Below are positions 9,679 to 18,265 of a stretch of DNA of 64,000 bases, in pieces. The notes under the pieces are model-generated. The model searched no databases. It saw nothing but the letters and a program-made list of their open reading frames with translations, and was not told the origin of the DNA. Made by a program: the position numbers and the translations under genes. Numbering within the stretch: position 1 is the stretch's first letter; the number at the start of each line of letters is the position of its first letter. Origin of the DNA: Rhodospirillaceae bacterium (GTDB lineage Bacteria > Pseudomonadota > Alphaproteobacteria > UBA6615); the NCBI GenBank assembly GCA_018702955.1, contig JABJEK010000079.1, positions 1 to 64,000 on the forward strand. Direction: 5' to 3'.

Positions 9679-10704
9679 ATGAACGTCCAAAGCCCCCCGG
9701 AAAAACTGACGGCCCGCGACTTCGCGACCGACCAGGAAGTTCGCTGGTGCCCTGGCTGTGGCGATTATGCCATCCTCAAGGGTGTCCAGAACACGCTGGC
9801 CCAGCTGGAAGCCGACCCCAAGAACACGGTCTTCGTGTCCGGCATCGGTTGTGCCGCGCGTTTCCCCTATTACATGGAGACCTACGGTTTCCACACGATC
9901 CACGGCCGCTCGCCGGCGGTCGCGACTGGCGTCAAGCTCGCCAACCCCGAACTCGACGTTTGGGTCGTCGGCGGCGACGGTGACATGCTGTCGATCGGCG
10001 GCAACCACACGATGCACGCCATCCGCCGCAACGTTGACCTGCAGATCTTGCTCTTCAACAACCAGATCTACGGCCTCACCAAGGGTCAGTATTCGCCCAC
10101 GTCCAAGATCGGCACGAAGTCACCCTCGACCCCGCTCGGATCGATCGACAATCCGGTCTCGGCCGCACAATTCGCACTCGGCGTCGGCGGCACGTTCATC
10201 GCCCGCTCGTCCGACATCCTGCAGAAGCATCTGCCGGAAGTCCTCAAGCGCGCCTACAAGCACAAGGGCGCGTCCTTCGTCGAGATCTTCCAGAATTGCA
10301 TCGTCTACAACGACGGCGTCTTCAAGCACTTCACCGAGAAGACCGTGCAGGACGAAATGCAGATCCACGTCGAACACGGCGAGCCGCTTCTGTTCGGTAA
10401 GGAAAAGTCGAAGGGCCTGATCCTGAACAAGGATGAGATGCGCCTCGAAGTGGTGACCCTCGGCGAGAACGGCGTCACCCTCGAGGATATTGCCATCCAC
10501 GACGAGACCAACCGCGGCCTGGCGACGATGCTGGCCCAGATGGACCCGCCGGACTATCCGGTCGCACTCGGCGTTCTCTACGCAGCGCCCGGAGCGTCCT
10601 ACGAGACCTCCGTGCACGCGCAGATCGCTCAGGCGACCAAGGATGCCGACAAGGCAGACCTCAACAAGCTGCTGCAGCGCGGCCAGACCTGGACTGTCGA
10701 GTAG
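9679..10704 (+). CDS. korB: 2-oxoacid:acceptor oxidoreductase beta subunit (KorB)
   Basis: Thiamine-diphosphate-binding subunit, 341 residues from ATG 9679. CPGCGDY (residues 24-30) provides two iron-sulfur cysteines and CAARFPYYMETYG follows; the cofactor motif starts at GGDGDMLSIGGNH and ends at NNQIYGLTKGQYSPTS, the latter characteristic of KorB-type enzymes. The start overlaps the korA ribosome region and leaves a one-base gap after the korA stop, so the two are co-translated. The frame is open further upstream inside korA, but those residues look unlike the family. Confidence 0.94.
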   Translation: MNVQSPPEKLTARDFATDQEVRWCPGCGDYAILKGVQNTLAQLEADPKNTVFVSGIGCAARFPYYMETYGFHTIHGRSPAVATGVKLANPELDVWVVGGDGDMLSIGGNHTMHAIRRNVDLQILLFNNQIYGLTKGQYSPTSKIGTKSPSTPLGSIDNPVSAAQFALGVGGTFIARSSDILQKHLPEVLKRAYKHKGASFVEIFQNCIVYNDGVFKHFTEKTVQDEMQIHVEHGEPLLFGKEKSKGLILNKDEMRLEVVTLGENGVTLEDIAIHDETNRGLATMLAQMDPPDYPVALGVLYAAPGASYETSVHAQIAQATKDADKADLNKLLQRGQTWTVE

Positions 10705-10744
10705 CCTTCGACCTGGTCTCCCGAAGCTCTAACATCACCAAAGC

Positions 10745-10770
10745 CATCGGTTGCGATCCTGCGACCGATG
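10745..10770 (+). terminator. Stem-loop after korB, possible transcript end
   Basis: CATCGGTTGC pairs with GCGACCGATG (one G-U pair) around a six-base loop, 41 bases after the korB stop. No T-run follows, so it is not a classical intrinsic terminator; it could act as an mRNA 3' stabiliser or part of a factor-dependent end. Confidence 0.35.
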
Positions 10771-10846
10771 GGCGCGGCGGCTTGCCCCGATCCCCATGAC
10801 CCATCAGATTGCTCGTTCACCCACCGTGCACATCTGACGCGGGATC

Positions 10847-11899
10847 ATGACCACAACCAGCAACATCGAATTCAACCGGCAACGCGCAAATGACCGCGCC
10901 ATCGGCCAATGGCTGCTGCTGTGCGCGGGCATGGTGCTGGCCATGATTGTGATCGGCGGGATCACGCGGCTGACCGAGTCCGGTCTTTCGATCGTGGATT
11001 GGCGGCCCGTCACCGGTTTCCTGCCCCCCCTGACGGAGGCGGCATGGAACCGGGTATTCGAACTCTACCGCACGTCGCCGCAGTATCTGGAAATCAACGC
11101 TGGTATGACCCTGGCCGAATTCCGTACGATCTTCTGGTGGGAGTATATCCATCGGGCATGGGGTCGACTGATCGGCCTCGTTTTCTTCCTGCCATTCGTC
11201 TGGTTCCTGATCCGGGGCCGCGTCCGGAAATCACTGGTGCCGCGCCTGATCGGGCTGTTCCTGCTCGGCGGTGCGCAGGGGGTACTCGGCTGGTACATGG
11301 TACGCAGCGGGCTCGTCGATGTGCCCGAGGTCAGCCAGTACCGGCTTGCCGCACATCTGTCCCTTGCCTTCCTGATCTACGCCGCCCTCGTCTGGACGGG
11401 CCTCTCGCTCTTCTTCCCCGACCCAGCCACAATCGCCGACCGGCTGGGCGCGCAAGTGCGACGCCTCGCCCTGTTCGCGCTTGTTCTGATCGCGGTCACA
11501 ATTTTGTCGGGCGCGTTCGTCGCCGGCACCGACGCAGGTCTGATTTTCAACAGCTTTCCACTGATGGACGGCGCGGTCCTGCCGCCGGGCTACTTCGACC
11601 ATGCAGCCGCTCCGTTCGAGGATCACGGGACAATCCAGTTTCACCACCGGATGCTGGCGCTCGTCAGCCTTGCCGCCGTGGCGGCGCTCTGGTGGCGCAG
11701 CCGGTGGCTGGCCCTCGCTCCCAGAGCACGAATGGTGACGAACGGGCTCATGGCCATGGCCGCGTTGCAGGTAGCGCTTGGCATCACCACGCTTGTGCTG
11801 GTGGTCCCCGTGCACGCCGCCGCCACACACCAGGCCGGCGCCGTGTTGCTGTTCACGTTGATCTTGTGGTTCACCCACGAGTTGCGCGGCAGACCTTAA
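10847..11899 (+). CDS. ctaA: Heme A synthase (COX15/CtaA)
   Basis: Integral membrane enzyme that oxidises the C8 methyl of heme O to make heme A for aa3-type cytochrome oxidase. The 350-residue protein has multiple hydrophobic segments and the type-2 (alphaproteobacterial/mitochondrial) signatures GGITRLTESGLSIVDW near residue 40 and WWEYIHRAWGRLIGL, plus further histidines in FHHRML and HAAATHQ that match the heme-ligand positions. Length fits COX15. It is a single gene between korB and the lipoprotein operon; the cytochrome oxidase genes are not in the window. Confidence 0.96.
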   Translation: MTTTSNIEFNRQRANDRAIGQWLLLCAGMVLAMIVIGGITRLTESGLSIVDWRPVTGFLPPLTEAAWNRVFELYRTSPQYLEINAGMTLAEFRTIFWWEYIHRAWGRLIGLVFFLPFVWFLIRGRVRKSLVPRLIGLFLLGGAQGVLGWYMVRSGLVDVPEVSQYRLAAHLSLAFLIYAALVWTGLSLFFPDPATIADRLGAQVRRLALFALVLIAVTILSGAFVAGTDAGLIFNSFPLMDGAVLPPGYFDHAAAPFEDHGTIQFHHRMLALVSLAAVAALWWRSRWLALAPRARMVTNGLMAMAALQVALGITTLVLVVPVHAAATHQAGAVLLFTLILWFTHELRGRP

Positions 11900-11993
11900 A
11901 ACAAGAGCTGCGCTGCAACGCCTCGGGCCAGCGCAATTCGCTCCAATTTTGCAATTCAAGCGGGTTTCGGCGACGGATTGTTCGTGTTCATTC

Positions 11994-12023
11994 TGGACAG
12001 CCGAAGTTTCTGCCGACTATGAT
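11994..12023 (+). promoter_or_regulatory. Sigma-70-like promoter for the lipoprotein/M48 operon
   Basis: TGGACA (11994-11999) and TATGAT (12018-12023), each five of six to consensus, are 18 bases apart. They lie 43 bases before the first gene of the three-gene operon and after the ctaA stop, so the operon is probably transcribed independently of ctaA. Confidence 0.6.
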
Positions 12024-12066
12024 TTAGACCCGCCTTCGGGCGTGGGTGTCGTGTTTTGGGGGAATC

Positions 12067-12795
12067 ATGTTCAGCACAATCAACAGTCATCGTCGCGCGT
12101 TCCGGTCAATAGTCATGGCCACGCTTGCGGTCTTCGCGCTGACGGCGTGTGTCCAGACCGCACACAAAACGACAGGAGAATTGAAGTCCGGCTCCGAGAA
12201 TCGGCGCATCGTGCTGATGCCTGTCGATATCGAACTCAGCGTGCTCAACGCCGGCGGGGTCAACGAACCGCGCGCGGACTGGACAAATGCGGGCCGCGAG
12301 CACGTACGCACGGCTCTGGCAGCACACACCGCAGCGTTCGAGGCCGAGATCGTCGTACCCGACAACAGCGATATCCTTGATGACCTCGACAAGGAACAAC
12401 TTCAGATCGTGAAACTGGCGAACGCCGTCGGCAGCTCGATCCTGCTGCATGAATATCTGCCGCAGCTGAAGCTCCCCACGAAGAAAGACCAGTTCGACTG
12501 GACCATCGGCCCCGACGCCAAGCTGCTGAAGGAAAAATACGACGCGGATTACGCGCTGTTCGTCTTCCTGCGCGACAGCTATGCGAGTTCGGGCCGGGTC
12601 GCGGTCATCATCATCGGTGCCATTCTGGGTGTAGGCGTACAGGGGGGCATTCAGGCAGGAACCGCCACTTTGGTCGACCTGGATACCGGGCAAGTCGTCT
12701 GGTTCAATCGCCTGGCACGCGCCTCCGGCGATCTGCGCAACGGCGACGCCGCCACGGAGACCATCAAATTGCTGCTGACCGAATTTCCGACATGA
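12067..12795 (+). CDS. Predicted lipoprotein of unknown function
   Basis: From ATG 12067 (preceded by GGGGGAATC) the product has 242 residues. It begins with a signal peptide ending in the lipobox LTAC, with the acylated cysteine at residue 28. The middle is acidic and soluble (DILDDLDKEQ); near the C-terminus lies a hydrophobic glycine-rich stretch, VIIIGAILGVGVQGGIQAG, followed by ATLVDLDTGQVVWFNRL, a strand pattern common in outer-membrane lipoproteins. I do not recognise the family. Its stop overlaps the M48 protease start (ATGA), so the two are coupled and probably act together at the envelope. Confidence 0.8.
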   Translation: MFSTINSHRRAFRSIVMATLAVFALTACVQTAHKTTGELKSGSENRRIVLMPVDIELSVLNAGGVNEPRADWTNAGREHVRTALAAHTAAFEAEIVVPDNSDILDDLDKEQLQIVKLANAVGSSILLHEYLPQLKLPTKKDQFDWTIGPDAKLLKEKYDADYALFVFLRDSYASSGRVAVIIIGAILGVGVQGGIQAGTATLVDLDTGQVVWFNRLARASGDLRNGDAATETIKLLLTEFPT

Positions 12796-14099
12796 TCCGA
12801 TCGCGGGCTTCAGTCGGGCTCATCGCATCGGCCCTCGTCCTCGCCGCCTGCCAAACTGCGGGCCGGACGGTCTATGAGGCACCTTTGCGGCAGGGTGAAT
12901 TACTCGACCCGCCGGCCGCAACGGAACAGAAACAAACAGCGGCAACTACACAATCCGATTTCGGTCTCGTCGACGCCGACACGATCGCTCATGACGGACG
13001 GTATTTTCGGATCACCGACCTAAGCCCCGGCGAACGCCCATCCCCCGAAACCCTGGAAGCAGGGCTGTGGCAATCCATGGACCGGGTGGAACAGCAAACC
13101 CGCACCTCCGGCAACCGGGTCGACGACACAGAGCTGAACGCCTACCTGACCGAAGTAACCTGCCGCGTGGCGGGCGAGCATTGCAACGACGTGCGCGTCT
13201 ACGTCATGCGCGTCCCCGCGTTCAACGCCACAATGGCGCCGAACGGTATGATGCAGGTCTGGACCGGGTTGCTGTTGCGCACCCGCAACGAGGCCCAGCT
13301 TGCGGGCGTCCTCGGACATGAAGTCGGCCATTTCCTGCGGCGACATTCAGCCCAGCGTATGAAAAATGTCATTGAGACAACCAATTTCCTGGCGTTCTTC
13401 TCGGCCGCAACGGGAGGCTGGGGCAGCATTGCCGGATTGTTTGCACAAGGCCAGCTCCTGGCGTTCAACCGTGACCATGAGCGCGAAGCCGACGGCTATG
13501 GCCTGCTGTTGATGAACCGCTCCGGCTACGACCCACGCGAGGCAGCGCTGACCTGGAGCAATCTGATCCGCGAGCATGACGCGAATGAGGACAAGGACGA
13601 ACGCGACCCCTTCCTGTCGACCCACCCGGCGCCGGAGGAACGCTCTAAAATCCTCGGAGAACTCGGCGCCGCCGTCGCGTCCAAAATGACAACCTCGGAA
13701 AAGGGCCGCGACCGGTTCCTCGAAATCATGCTCCCGCGCCGTGCCGCGTGGCTGCGCGATGAACTGAACCAGCGCAGCTTCGAAACGTCGAACGAACTAT
13801 TTGATATCCTGCTCGAGGACGACCCGAATCCAGCCGAGATCTTGTTCTTCAAGGGCGAGCTCCATCGCCTGCGCGGCGAGGAAGGCGACGAGCAGATGGC
13901 CATCGATTTCTACGTTGAATCCCTGCAAGCAGCCGGCACACCACCCGCAGAGCTGCACCGGTCGAAGGGCCTCGTCCACAACCGGCGCGGCGCGCATACT
14001 GCCGCAAAAGAATCCTTCGAGGCCTATCTCGAAGCCAGTCCGAATGCATCGGACCGCCTCATCGTCGAAGATATGATCAAAAGATTGGCAACATCATGA
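12792..14099 (+). CDS. M48-family metalloprotease lipoprotein
   Basis: Membrane-anchored zinc protease of 435 residues. Lipobox LAAC puts the acylated cysteine at residue 20. The zinc motif HEVGH is at residues 176-180 and the downstream ligand is in EREADGYG, as in BepA/LoiP/Oma1-type M48 peptidases. The C-terminal part from about residue 320 is helical and repeat-like, resembling TPR units. Such proteins survey outer-membrane assembly or degrade envelope proteins. It overlaps both neighbours by four bases (12792-12795 and 14096-14099), forming a tight operon with two lipoproteins. Confidence 0.92.
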   Translation: MIRSRASVGLIASALVLAACQTAGRTVYEAPLRQGELLDPPAATEQKQTAATTQSDFGLVDADTIAHDGRYFRITDLSPGERPSPETLEAGLWQSMDRVEQQTRTSGNRVDDTELNAYLTEVTCRVAGEHCNDVRVYVMRVPAFNATMAPNGMMQVWTGLLLRTRNEAQLAGVLGHEVGHFLRRHSAQRMKNVIETTNFLAFFSAATGGWGSIAGLFAQGQLLAFNRDHEREADGYGLLLMNRSGYDPREAALTWSNLIREHDANEDKDERDPFLSTHPAPEERSKILGELGAAVASKMTTSEKGRDRFLEIMLPRRAAWLRDELNQRSFETSNELFDILLEDDPNPAEILFFKGELHRLRGEEGDEQMAIDFYVESLQAAGTPPAELHRSKGLVHNRRGAHTAAKESFEAYLEASPNASDRLIVEDMIKRLATS

Positions 14100-14680
14100 G
14101 ACCTATACGTTCGATCGGCCTTGCCGTGACCGCCCTGCTGGTGCTGTCTGCCTGCCAGGCCTACAACCTCGCCGAATCGGGAAAATCCATCGAGCTGGCA
14201 AAATCATTCAGCATGACCCCGGCGCGGGACTGGAATCTGGCAGTGAACGGAAAGGTCCAGATATGGACCATCGAAGGGCCGATCCTGCAACGGATGCAGG
14301 TCTTCAACGGAATCGAAGATGGAAAACCATTGGTCGAGGCCCTTTCAGCCGATCAGGACAAAAAACCGCCGGTGTTCGAAGCCAGCATGACCCCGATCGA
14401 AATTCGGGATTTGTTTGTGGCGACCATTGCGCGAGTGAGCCAGCTTAACCTTGAGACCGGCGAGCTTCGCCCCGAGGCCGTGGCCGACGAGGCCGGGTTC
14501 CGGTTCGAGTATAATTACACGGACAAGAACGGCGTGGACAAACGCGGCTTCGTGCTCGCAACCACCCGGAATGATCGGCTGTATCTGTTCGATTACGCGG
14601 CGGTCGCGCTCTACTACTATGAGCGCTACATCAACGATGCCGAGCAACTGGTCAAATCCCTGAGCGCGTCGGCCGCCTAA
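14096..14680 (+). CDS. Predicted lipoprotein of unknown function
   Basis: Protein of 194 residues with a signal peptide ending in LSAC (cysteine 20). The mature part contains SMTPARDWNL near residue 40 and a regular soluble fold; no enzyme motif is visible. Third gene of the lipoprotein/M48 operon, starting within the protease stop codon. It may be an accessory factor or substrate of the protease. It ends eight bases before the convergent phoX stop. Confidence 0.8.
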   Translation: MRPIRSIGLAVTALLVLSACQAYNLAESGKSIELAKSFSMTPARDWNLAVNGKVQIWTIEGPILQRMQVFNGIEDGKPLVEALSADQDKKPPVFEASMTPIEIRDLFVATIARVSQLNLETGELRPEAVADEAGFRFEYNYTDKNGVDKRGFVLATTRNDRLYLFDYAAVALYYYERYINDAEQLVKSLSASAA

Positions 14681-14688
14681 ACCGGGCG

Positions 14689-16686
14689 CTACCCCCCGAT
14701 CAGCCCGCCATCATCCTTGGTGATCGCCACGACCGATGGTCGCGGCGGCATCTTGGTGTCGAAATCCGGCCAGCGGGTCGCCGGATCTTCATAGGTCGAG
14801 TCTTTCCCGAACGGCTTCCACGCCTTCGCGCCATCCACGGCAACATGCTGCACGGCCACAAACAACGTCTTGTCGTCGGGTGCGAATTGCGGCCCGCACA
14901 TCTCGGCACCCACGGGAACTCGGAAGAACATCCGCCCGCTGCCGCGTGCAGGACCCTCAGTTTCCATCGCCCAGATGCCGTCCGCCGTGCCGGTCTTCGG
15001 CCAGCTTGAACCCTGGTCGGTCGAGATCCAGAGCCGCCCCTGGCCGTCGATCGCGCAATTGTCCGGCGATCCGAACCAGCCATTCGACGACGTCTCGGTC
15101 CCCCATCTGGCACCAGATTTCGGGGCCGCCGGATCACCGGCCAGCACCAGAATGTCCCAGTCGAAGATCAGCGCGCCATGGTCTCCGTCGGGTGGGCTTA
15201 GCTCAACGATATGCCCGAACCTGTTCAGACCGCGCGGATTCGCAGCGTTCTCGTTACCCGGCTTACGCTTCGAATTGTTGGTCAGCATGACATAGACCTT
15301 GTCCGTCACCGGGTTCGGGTTGACGTCTTCCGGCCGATCCATCGGTGTCGCCTCCAGAAGATCCGCCGCCCGGCGTGTCTCGATCAGGATGTCCGCCTGG
15401 CTGTCGAAGCCGTTGGCCGGGGTCAGCGGTCCCGTACCGAAGACCAGCGGCATCCAGGTCACGCTCCCGTCGGCATCGAACCGCGCGACAAACAACGTGC
15501 CGCTGTCCAGAAGGTCACGGTTCGCCGCACGGTTTTTCGGCTCATACCGGCCGTCGGTGACGAATTTATAGAGATAGTCAAAGCGCTGATCGTCACCCTG
15601 ATAGACGACAAGGCGACCGTCCTTGTTGATGATCGTCTCGGCACCCTCGTGCTTGAAGCGACCCATCGCGGTCCGCTTCACCGGTGTGGAGTTGGGATCA
15701 TAGGGATCGACTTCGACCACCCAGCCAAAGCGGTTGGCCTCGTTGGGCTCCTTGGTCACGTCGAAGCGGTCGTAATACTTGCCCCAGGCAAACCAGTTGC
15801 CAGGCAGACCGTAGCGCCTGTAGTTCCGGGCCTCGGGATGGTCCTTGGCCAGCTTGCCCCAGAAGTAACCGTTGAAGTTTTCCTCGGCCATCAGATACGT
15901 GCCCCAGGGGGTCATGCCGCCGGCGCAATTGTTGATCGTACCCCGCACGCTGGTGCCGGTCTGGTCTGCGCGGGTCTTCAGCCGGTCATGCCCGGCCGCC
16001 GGACCCGACAGGCGCATCGGCGTGTCCGCCGTGATTCGCCGGTTTAGCGATCGGTCTTCGGCCGGCCGCCACGTGCCACCCACCTTCTCGACCTGAACGA
16101 TAGAGCCGCCATGGGCCGCGATCTCGATATCCACCAGCGCCCGGGTCATATCGGGAAACCCGATCTCGTCCTGGCGGGTGATGCCGGGGAACATCACCTC
16201 TTCGTTGGTATATTCATGATTGACGCAAAGCAGCGCGCGTTCGGGGTTGTCCGAACCGAACGGCAGCGCGGCGTAACCGACGAAGTCGTTGTTGTAGCCG
16301 AACTGCCCGACCTGCGCGGCCGCGCTCTGATTGGTCGGATCGAATGTGGGCGCGCCTGCCAGCACCGGATCGCCCCAGCGGATCAGGACGTCGGCACCGT
16401 AACCCGGTGCGACATGATGGGTCTCATCGATCCCATGAGAAATCTCATCGAAGGTGAATGGTTTCGCTGCCGCGTGCGCCGCCCGTGATACCAGCGTGCT
16501 CATCGGCGTCGCGACGGCCGTGATCGCGGCGACGGCGGTCAAGCCCTTCAGAAGGCCGCGCCGTCCGATGTAGCGCGAGTGCACAACATCTCCGAAAGAC
16601 TGAGCAGCCGAAGGGTTTGTCGGGCTGTCCTCGGATGCCTCGAAGGCTTCGGCGCGTGTCGCAAATTCAGTTGGTTGGTGGTTCAT
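14689..16686 (-). CDS. phoX: PhoX-family alkaline phosphatase (DUF839), Tat-exported
   Basis: Periplasmic phosphatase releasing phosphate from organic esters, calcium/iron dependent in the characterised members. From ATG 16686 the protein has 665 residues. SRYIGRRGLLKG (about residues 37-48) plus the hydrophobic stretch after it is a Tat signal, which is how PhoX is exported. The body has the PhoX landmarks NHEYTNEEVMFPG, NNCAGGMTPWGTYLMAEEN and TSSNGWFGSPDN. An upstream in-frame start at 16734 is unlikely because it adds residues before the Tat signal. A Pho box lies 72 bases upstream, supporting a role in phosphate limitation. Confidence 0.93.
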   Translation of the reverse strand: MNHQPTEFATRAEAFEASEDSPTNPSAAQSFGDVVHSRYIGRRGLLKGLTAVAAITAVATPMSTLVSRAAHAAAKPFTFDEISHGIDETHHVAPGYGADVLIRWGDPVLAGAPTFDPTNQSAAAQVGQFGYNNDFVGYAALPFGSDNPERALLCVNHEYTNEEVMFPGITRQDEIGFPDMTRALVDIEIAAHGGSIVQVEKVGGTWRPAEDRSLNRRITADTPMRLSGPAAGHDRLKTRADQTGTSVRGTINNCAGGMTPWGTYLMAEENFNGYFWGKLAKDHPEARNYRRYGLPGNWFAWGKYYDRFDVTKEPNEANRFGWVVEVDPYDPNSTPVKRTAMGRFKHEGAETIINKDGRLVVYQGDDQRFDYLYKFVTDGRYEPKNRAANRDLLDSGTLFVARFDADGSVTWMPLVFGTGPLTPANGFDSQADILIETRRAADLLEATPMDRPEDVNPNPVTDKVYVMLTNNSKRKPGNENAANPRGLNRFGHIVELSPPDGDHGALIFDWDILVLAGDPAAPKSGARWGTETSSNGWFGSPDNCAIDGQGRLWISTDQGSSWPKTGTADGIWAMETEGPARGSGRMFFRVPVGAEMCGPQFAPDDKTLFVAVQHVAVDGAKAWKPFGKDSTYEDPATRWPDFDTKMPPRPSVVAITKDDGGLIGG

Positions 16687-16758
16687 CCTGTCCGCTCCGG
16701 GATCAATAGAATAGCAAAAAATTACGAACCCCATTTATGCGCACCACATAAACGCCAC

Positions 16759-16776
16759 GTGACGGAACCGTGACAA
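16759..16776 (-). promoter_or_regulatory. phoX: Pho box (PhoB binding site) upstream of phoX
   Basis: On the reverse strand the sequence reads TTGTCAC, GGTT, CCGTCAC: two 7-base direct repeats with 11-base periodicity, close to the consensus CTGTCAT-N4-CTGTCAT. A possible -10 (TATGTG) follows after eight bases. It sits between the photolyase stop and the phoX start. Confidence 0.75.
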
Positions 16777-16798
16777 AATGATGAATCCACCCTTTGCG

Positions 16799-18250
16799 TC
16801 AGGTGATTTCGTTGCGCAGCGCCTTATAGGCATCAAGTGCGCGATTCCGGGCCATTCCGTGATCGACTATCGGCGCCGGATAGGTCTGGTCCAGCACTAC
16901 ACCCGATTCGGCCAAAATCTCGGCGGGCGCGGACCAGGGCTTGTGTACCCATTTTTGGGGCATGCCGGTGAGTTCCGGCACCCAGCGGCGCACATAGTCG
17001 CCCGCTGGATCGAACTTCTCGCCCTGGGTCACCGGATTGAATATCCGGAAAAACGGCGAGGCGTCCGCCCCGGAGCCCGCGACCCACTGCCAATTGCCGG
17101 CATTGTTTGCCATATCGGCATCGACCAGCGTGTCCCAGAACCACGCCTCGCCGTCACGCCAGTCGATCATCAGATCCTTGATCAGGAACGACCCGACGAT
17201 CATGCGAACCCGGTTGTGCATGAAGCCCGTGTGCCAGAGCTCCCGCAGCCCCGCATCGACCAGCGGATAGCCGGTCTGGCCGCGCTGCCATGCCGCCAGC
17301 CCTCCGGGATCGTCGCGCCAGGGAAACCTGTCGAACTGTTCGCGCCAATTCGATGTCGCGATCGTGGGAAAATGAAACAGCAAGTGATGATTGAAATCCC
17401 GCCAGGCAACCTCGCGCAGCAGCGCCTCGGCACCCGTGGCCGCCGCGCCGCCCGCCTCCATACATGCAGTGGCTGCCCGCCAGACCTGATGCGGGCTGAT
17501 TTCGCCCCAATGCAGATGGGGTGAGAGCCGCGACGTGCCCGCCCGGTCTGGTCGGTCCCGGTCGCCCGGATAATCCGCCACGGCGTTTTCCAGGAACGCC
17601 GCGAGCCGCGTGCGCACGGCACCTTCGCCGACCTGCCAACTCTCGCGCAGGCCTCCGGCCCAGTCGGGCGCAGTCGGCAGCAACGCCCACGCCGCCAGTT
17701 CATCACCGGCGACTTCGTCTGCTGCAGATAAAGTGTCGGGCAGATCGTCAGTTTGCGGTGACTGGTACAGTTCACGCAGGCGCTTCCAGAAGGGCGTGAA
17801 CACCTTGTAGGGCCCGCCCTGCCCCGTCTCGATCTGCCATGGCTCGATCAGCAGCGACCCGTTGAAACTCTCGGCGTCGACACCTGCATCATGGAGCATC
17901 GCCTTGACCGACGTGTCTCGCGCGATCGCAGCGGGCTCGTAGCAGCGGTTCCACATGACCTGCGCGGCACCGGTCTCTTCGACCAGTTCTCGCAACACAT
18001 CGAGCGCCGCACCCTTGCGTAGGACCAAACGCAACCCATGATTTCGTAAATTCGCGGCCAAAGACTCCAGACTCTGATGCAGCCACCAGCGCGACGCACC
18101 ACCATGCGGGCGAATATCGGGTGAAACTTCATCCAGAACATAAAGCGGCAGGATCGGCCGGCCGGTCGCGATCGCCGCGGCCAGCGCCGGATTATCGGCG
18201 AGGCGCAGATCCTGGCGGAACCAGACAATAGCGGGGGATTCACACGACAT
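16799..18250 (-). CDS. phrB: Deoxyribodipyrimidine photolyase (class I CPD photolyase)
   Basis: Light-driven flavoenzyme that splits UV pyrimidine dimers. The 483-residue protein opens with IVWFRQDLRLADNPAL (antenna domain) and carries the FAD-domain landmarks TSRLSPHLHWGEISP, WRDFNHHLLFHFP, GYPLVDAGLRELWHTGFMHNRVRM and DADMANNAGNWQWVAGSGADASPFFRIFNP, given here in part. Length and the NWQWVAGSG segment point to class I CPD photolyase rather than a plant-type cryptochrome. It lies 15 bases after pdeM and is the last gene of a repair operon with PdeM and the DEXH helicase. Confidence 0.96.
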   Translation of the reverse strand: MSCESPAIVWFRQDLRLADNPALAAAIATGRPILPLYVLDEVSPDIRPHGGASRWWLHQSLESLAANLRNHGLRLVLRKGAALDVLRELVEETGAAQVMWNRCYEPAAIARDTSVKAMLHDAGVDAESFNGSLLIEPWQIETGQGGPYKVFTPFWKRLRELYQSPQTDDLPDTLSAADEVAGDELAAWALLPTAPDWAGGLRESWQVGEGAVRTRLAAFLENAVADYPGDRDRPDRAGTSRLSPHLHWGEISPHQVWRAATACMEAGGAAATGAEALLREVAWRDFNHHLLFHFPTIATSNWREQFDRFPWRDDPGGLAAWQRGQTGYPLVDAGLRELWHTGFMHNRVRMIVGSFLIKDLMIDWRDGEAWFWDTLVDADMANNAGNWQWVAGSGADASPFFRIFNPVTQGEKFDPAGDYVRRWVPELTGMPQKWVHKPWSAPAEILAESGVVLDQTYPAPIVDHGMARNRALDAYKALRNEIT

Positions 18251-18265
18251 GACGAACTCGATACG

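Noticed and set aside
10745..10770. A classical intrinsic terminator after korB
   Set aside because: The hairpin is good but no T-run follows; kept only as a low-confidence stem-loop.
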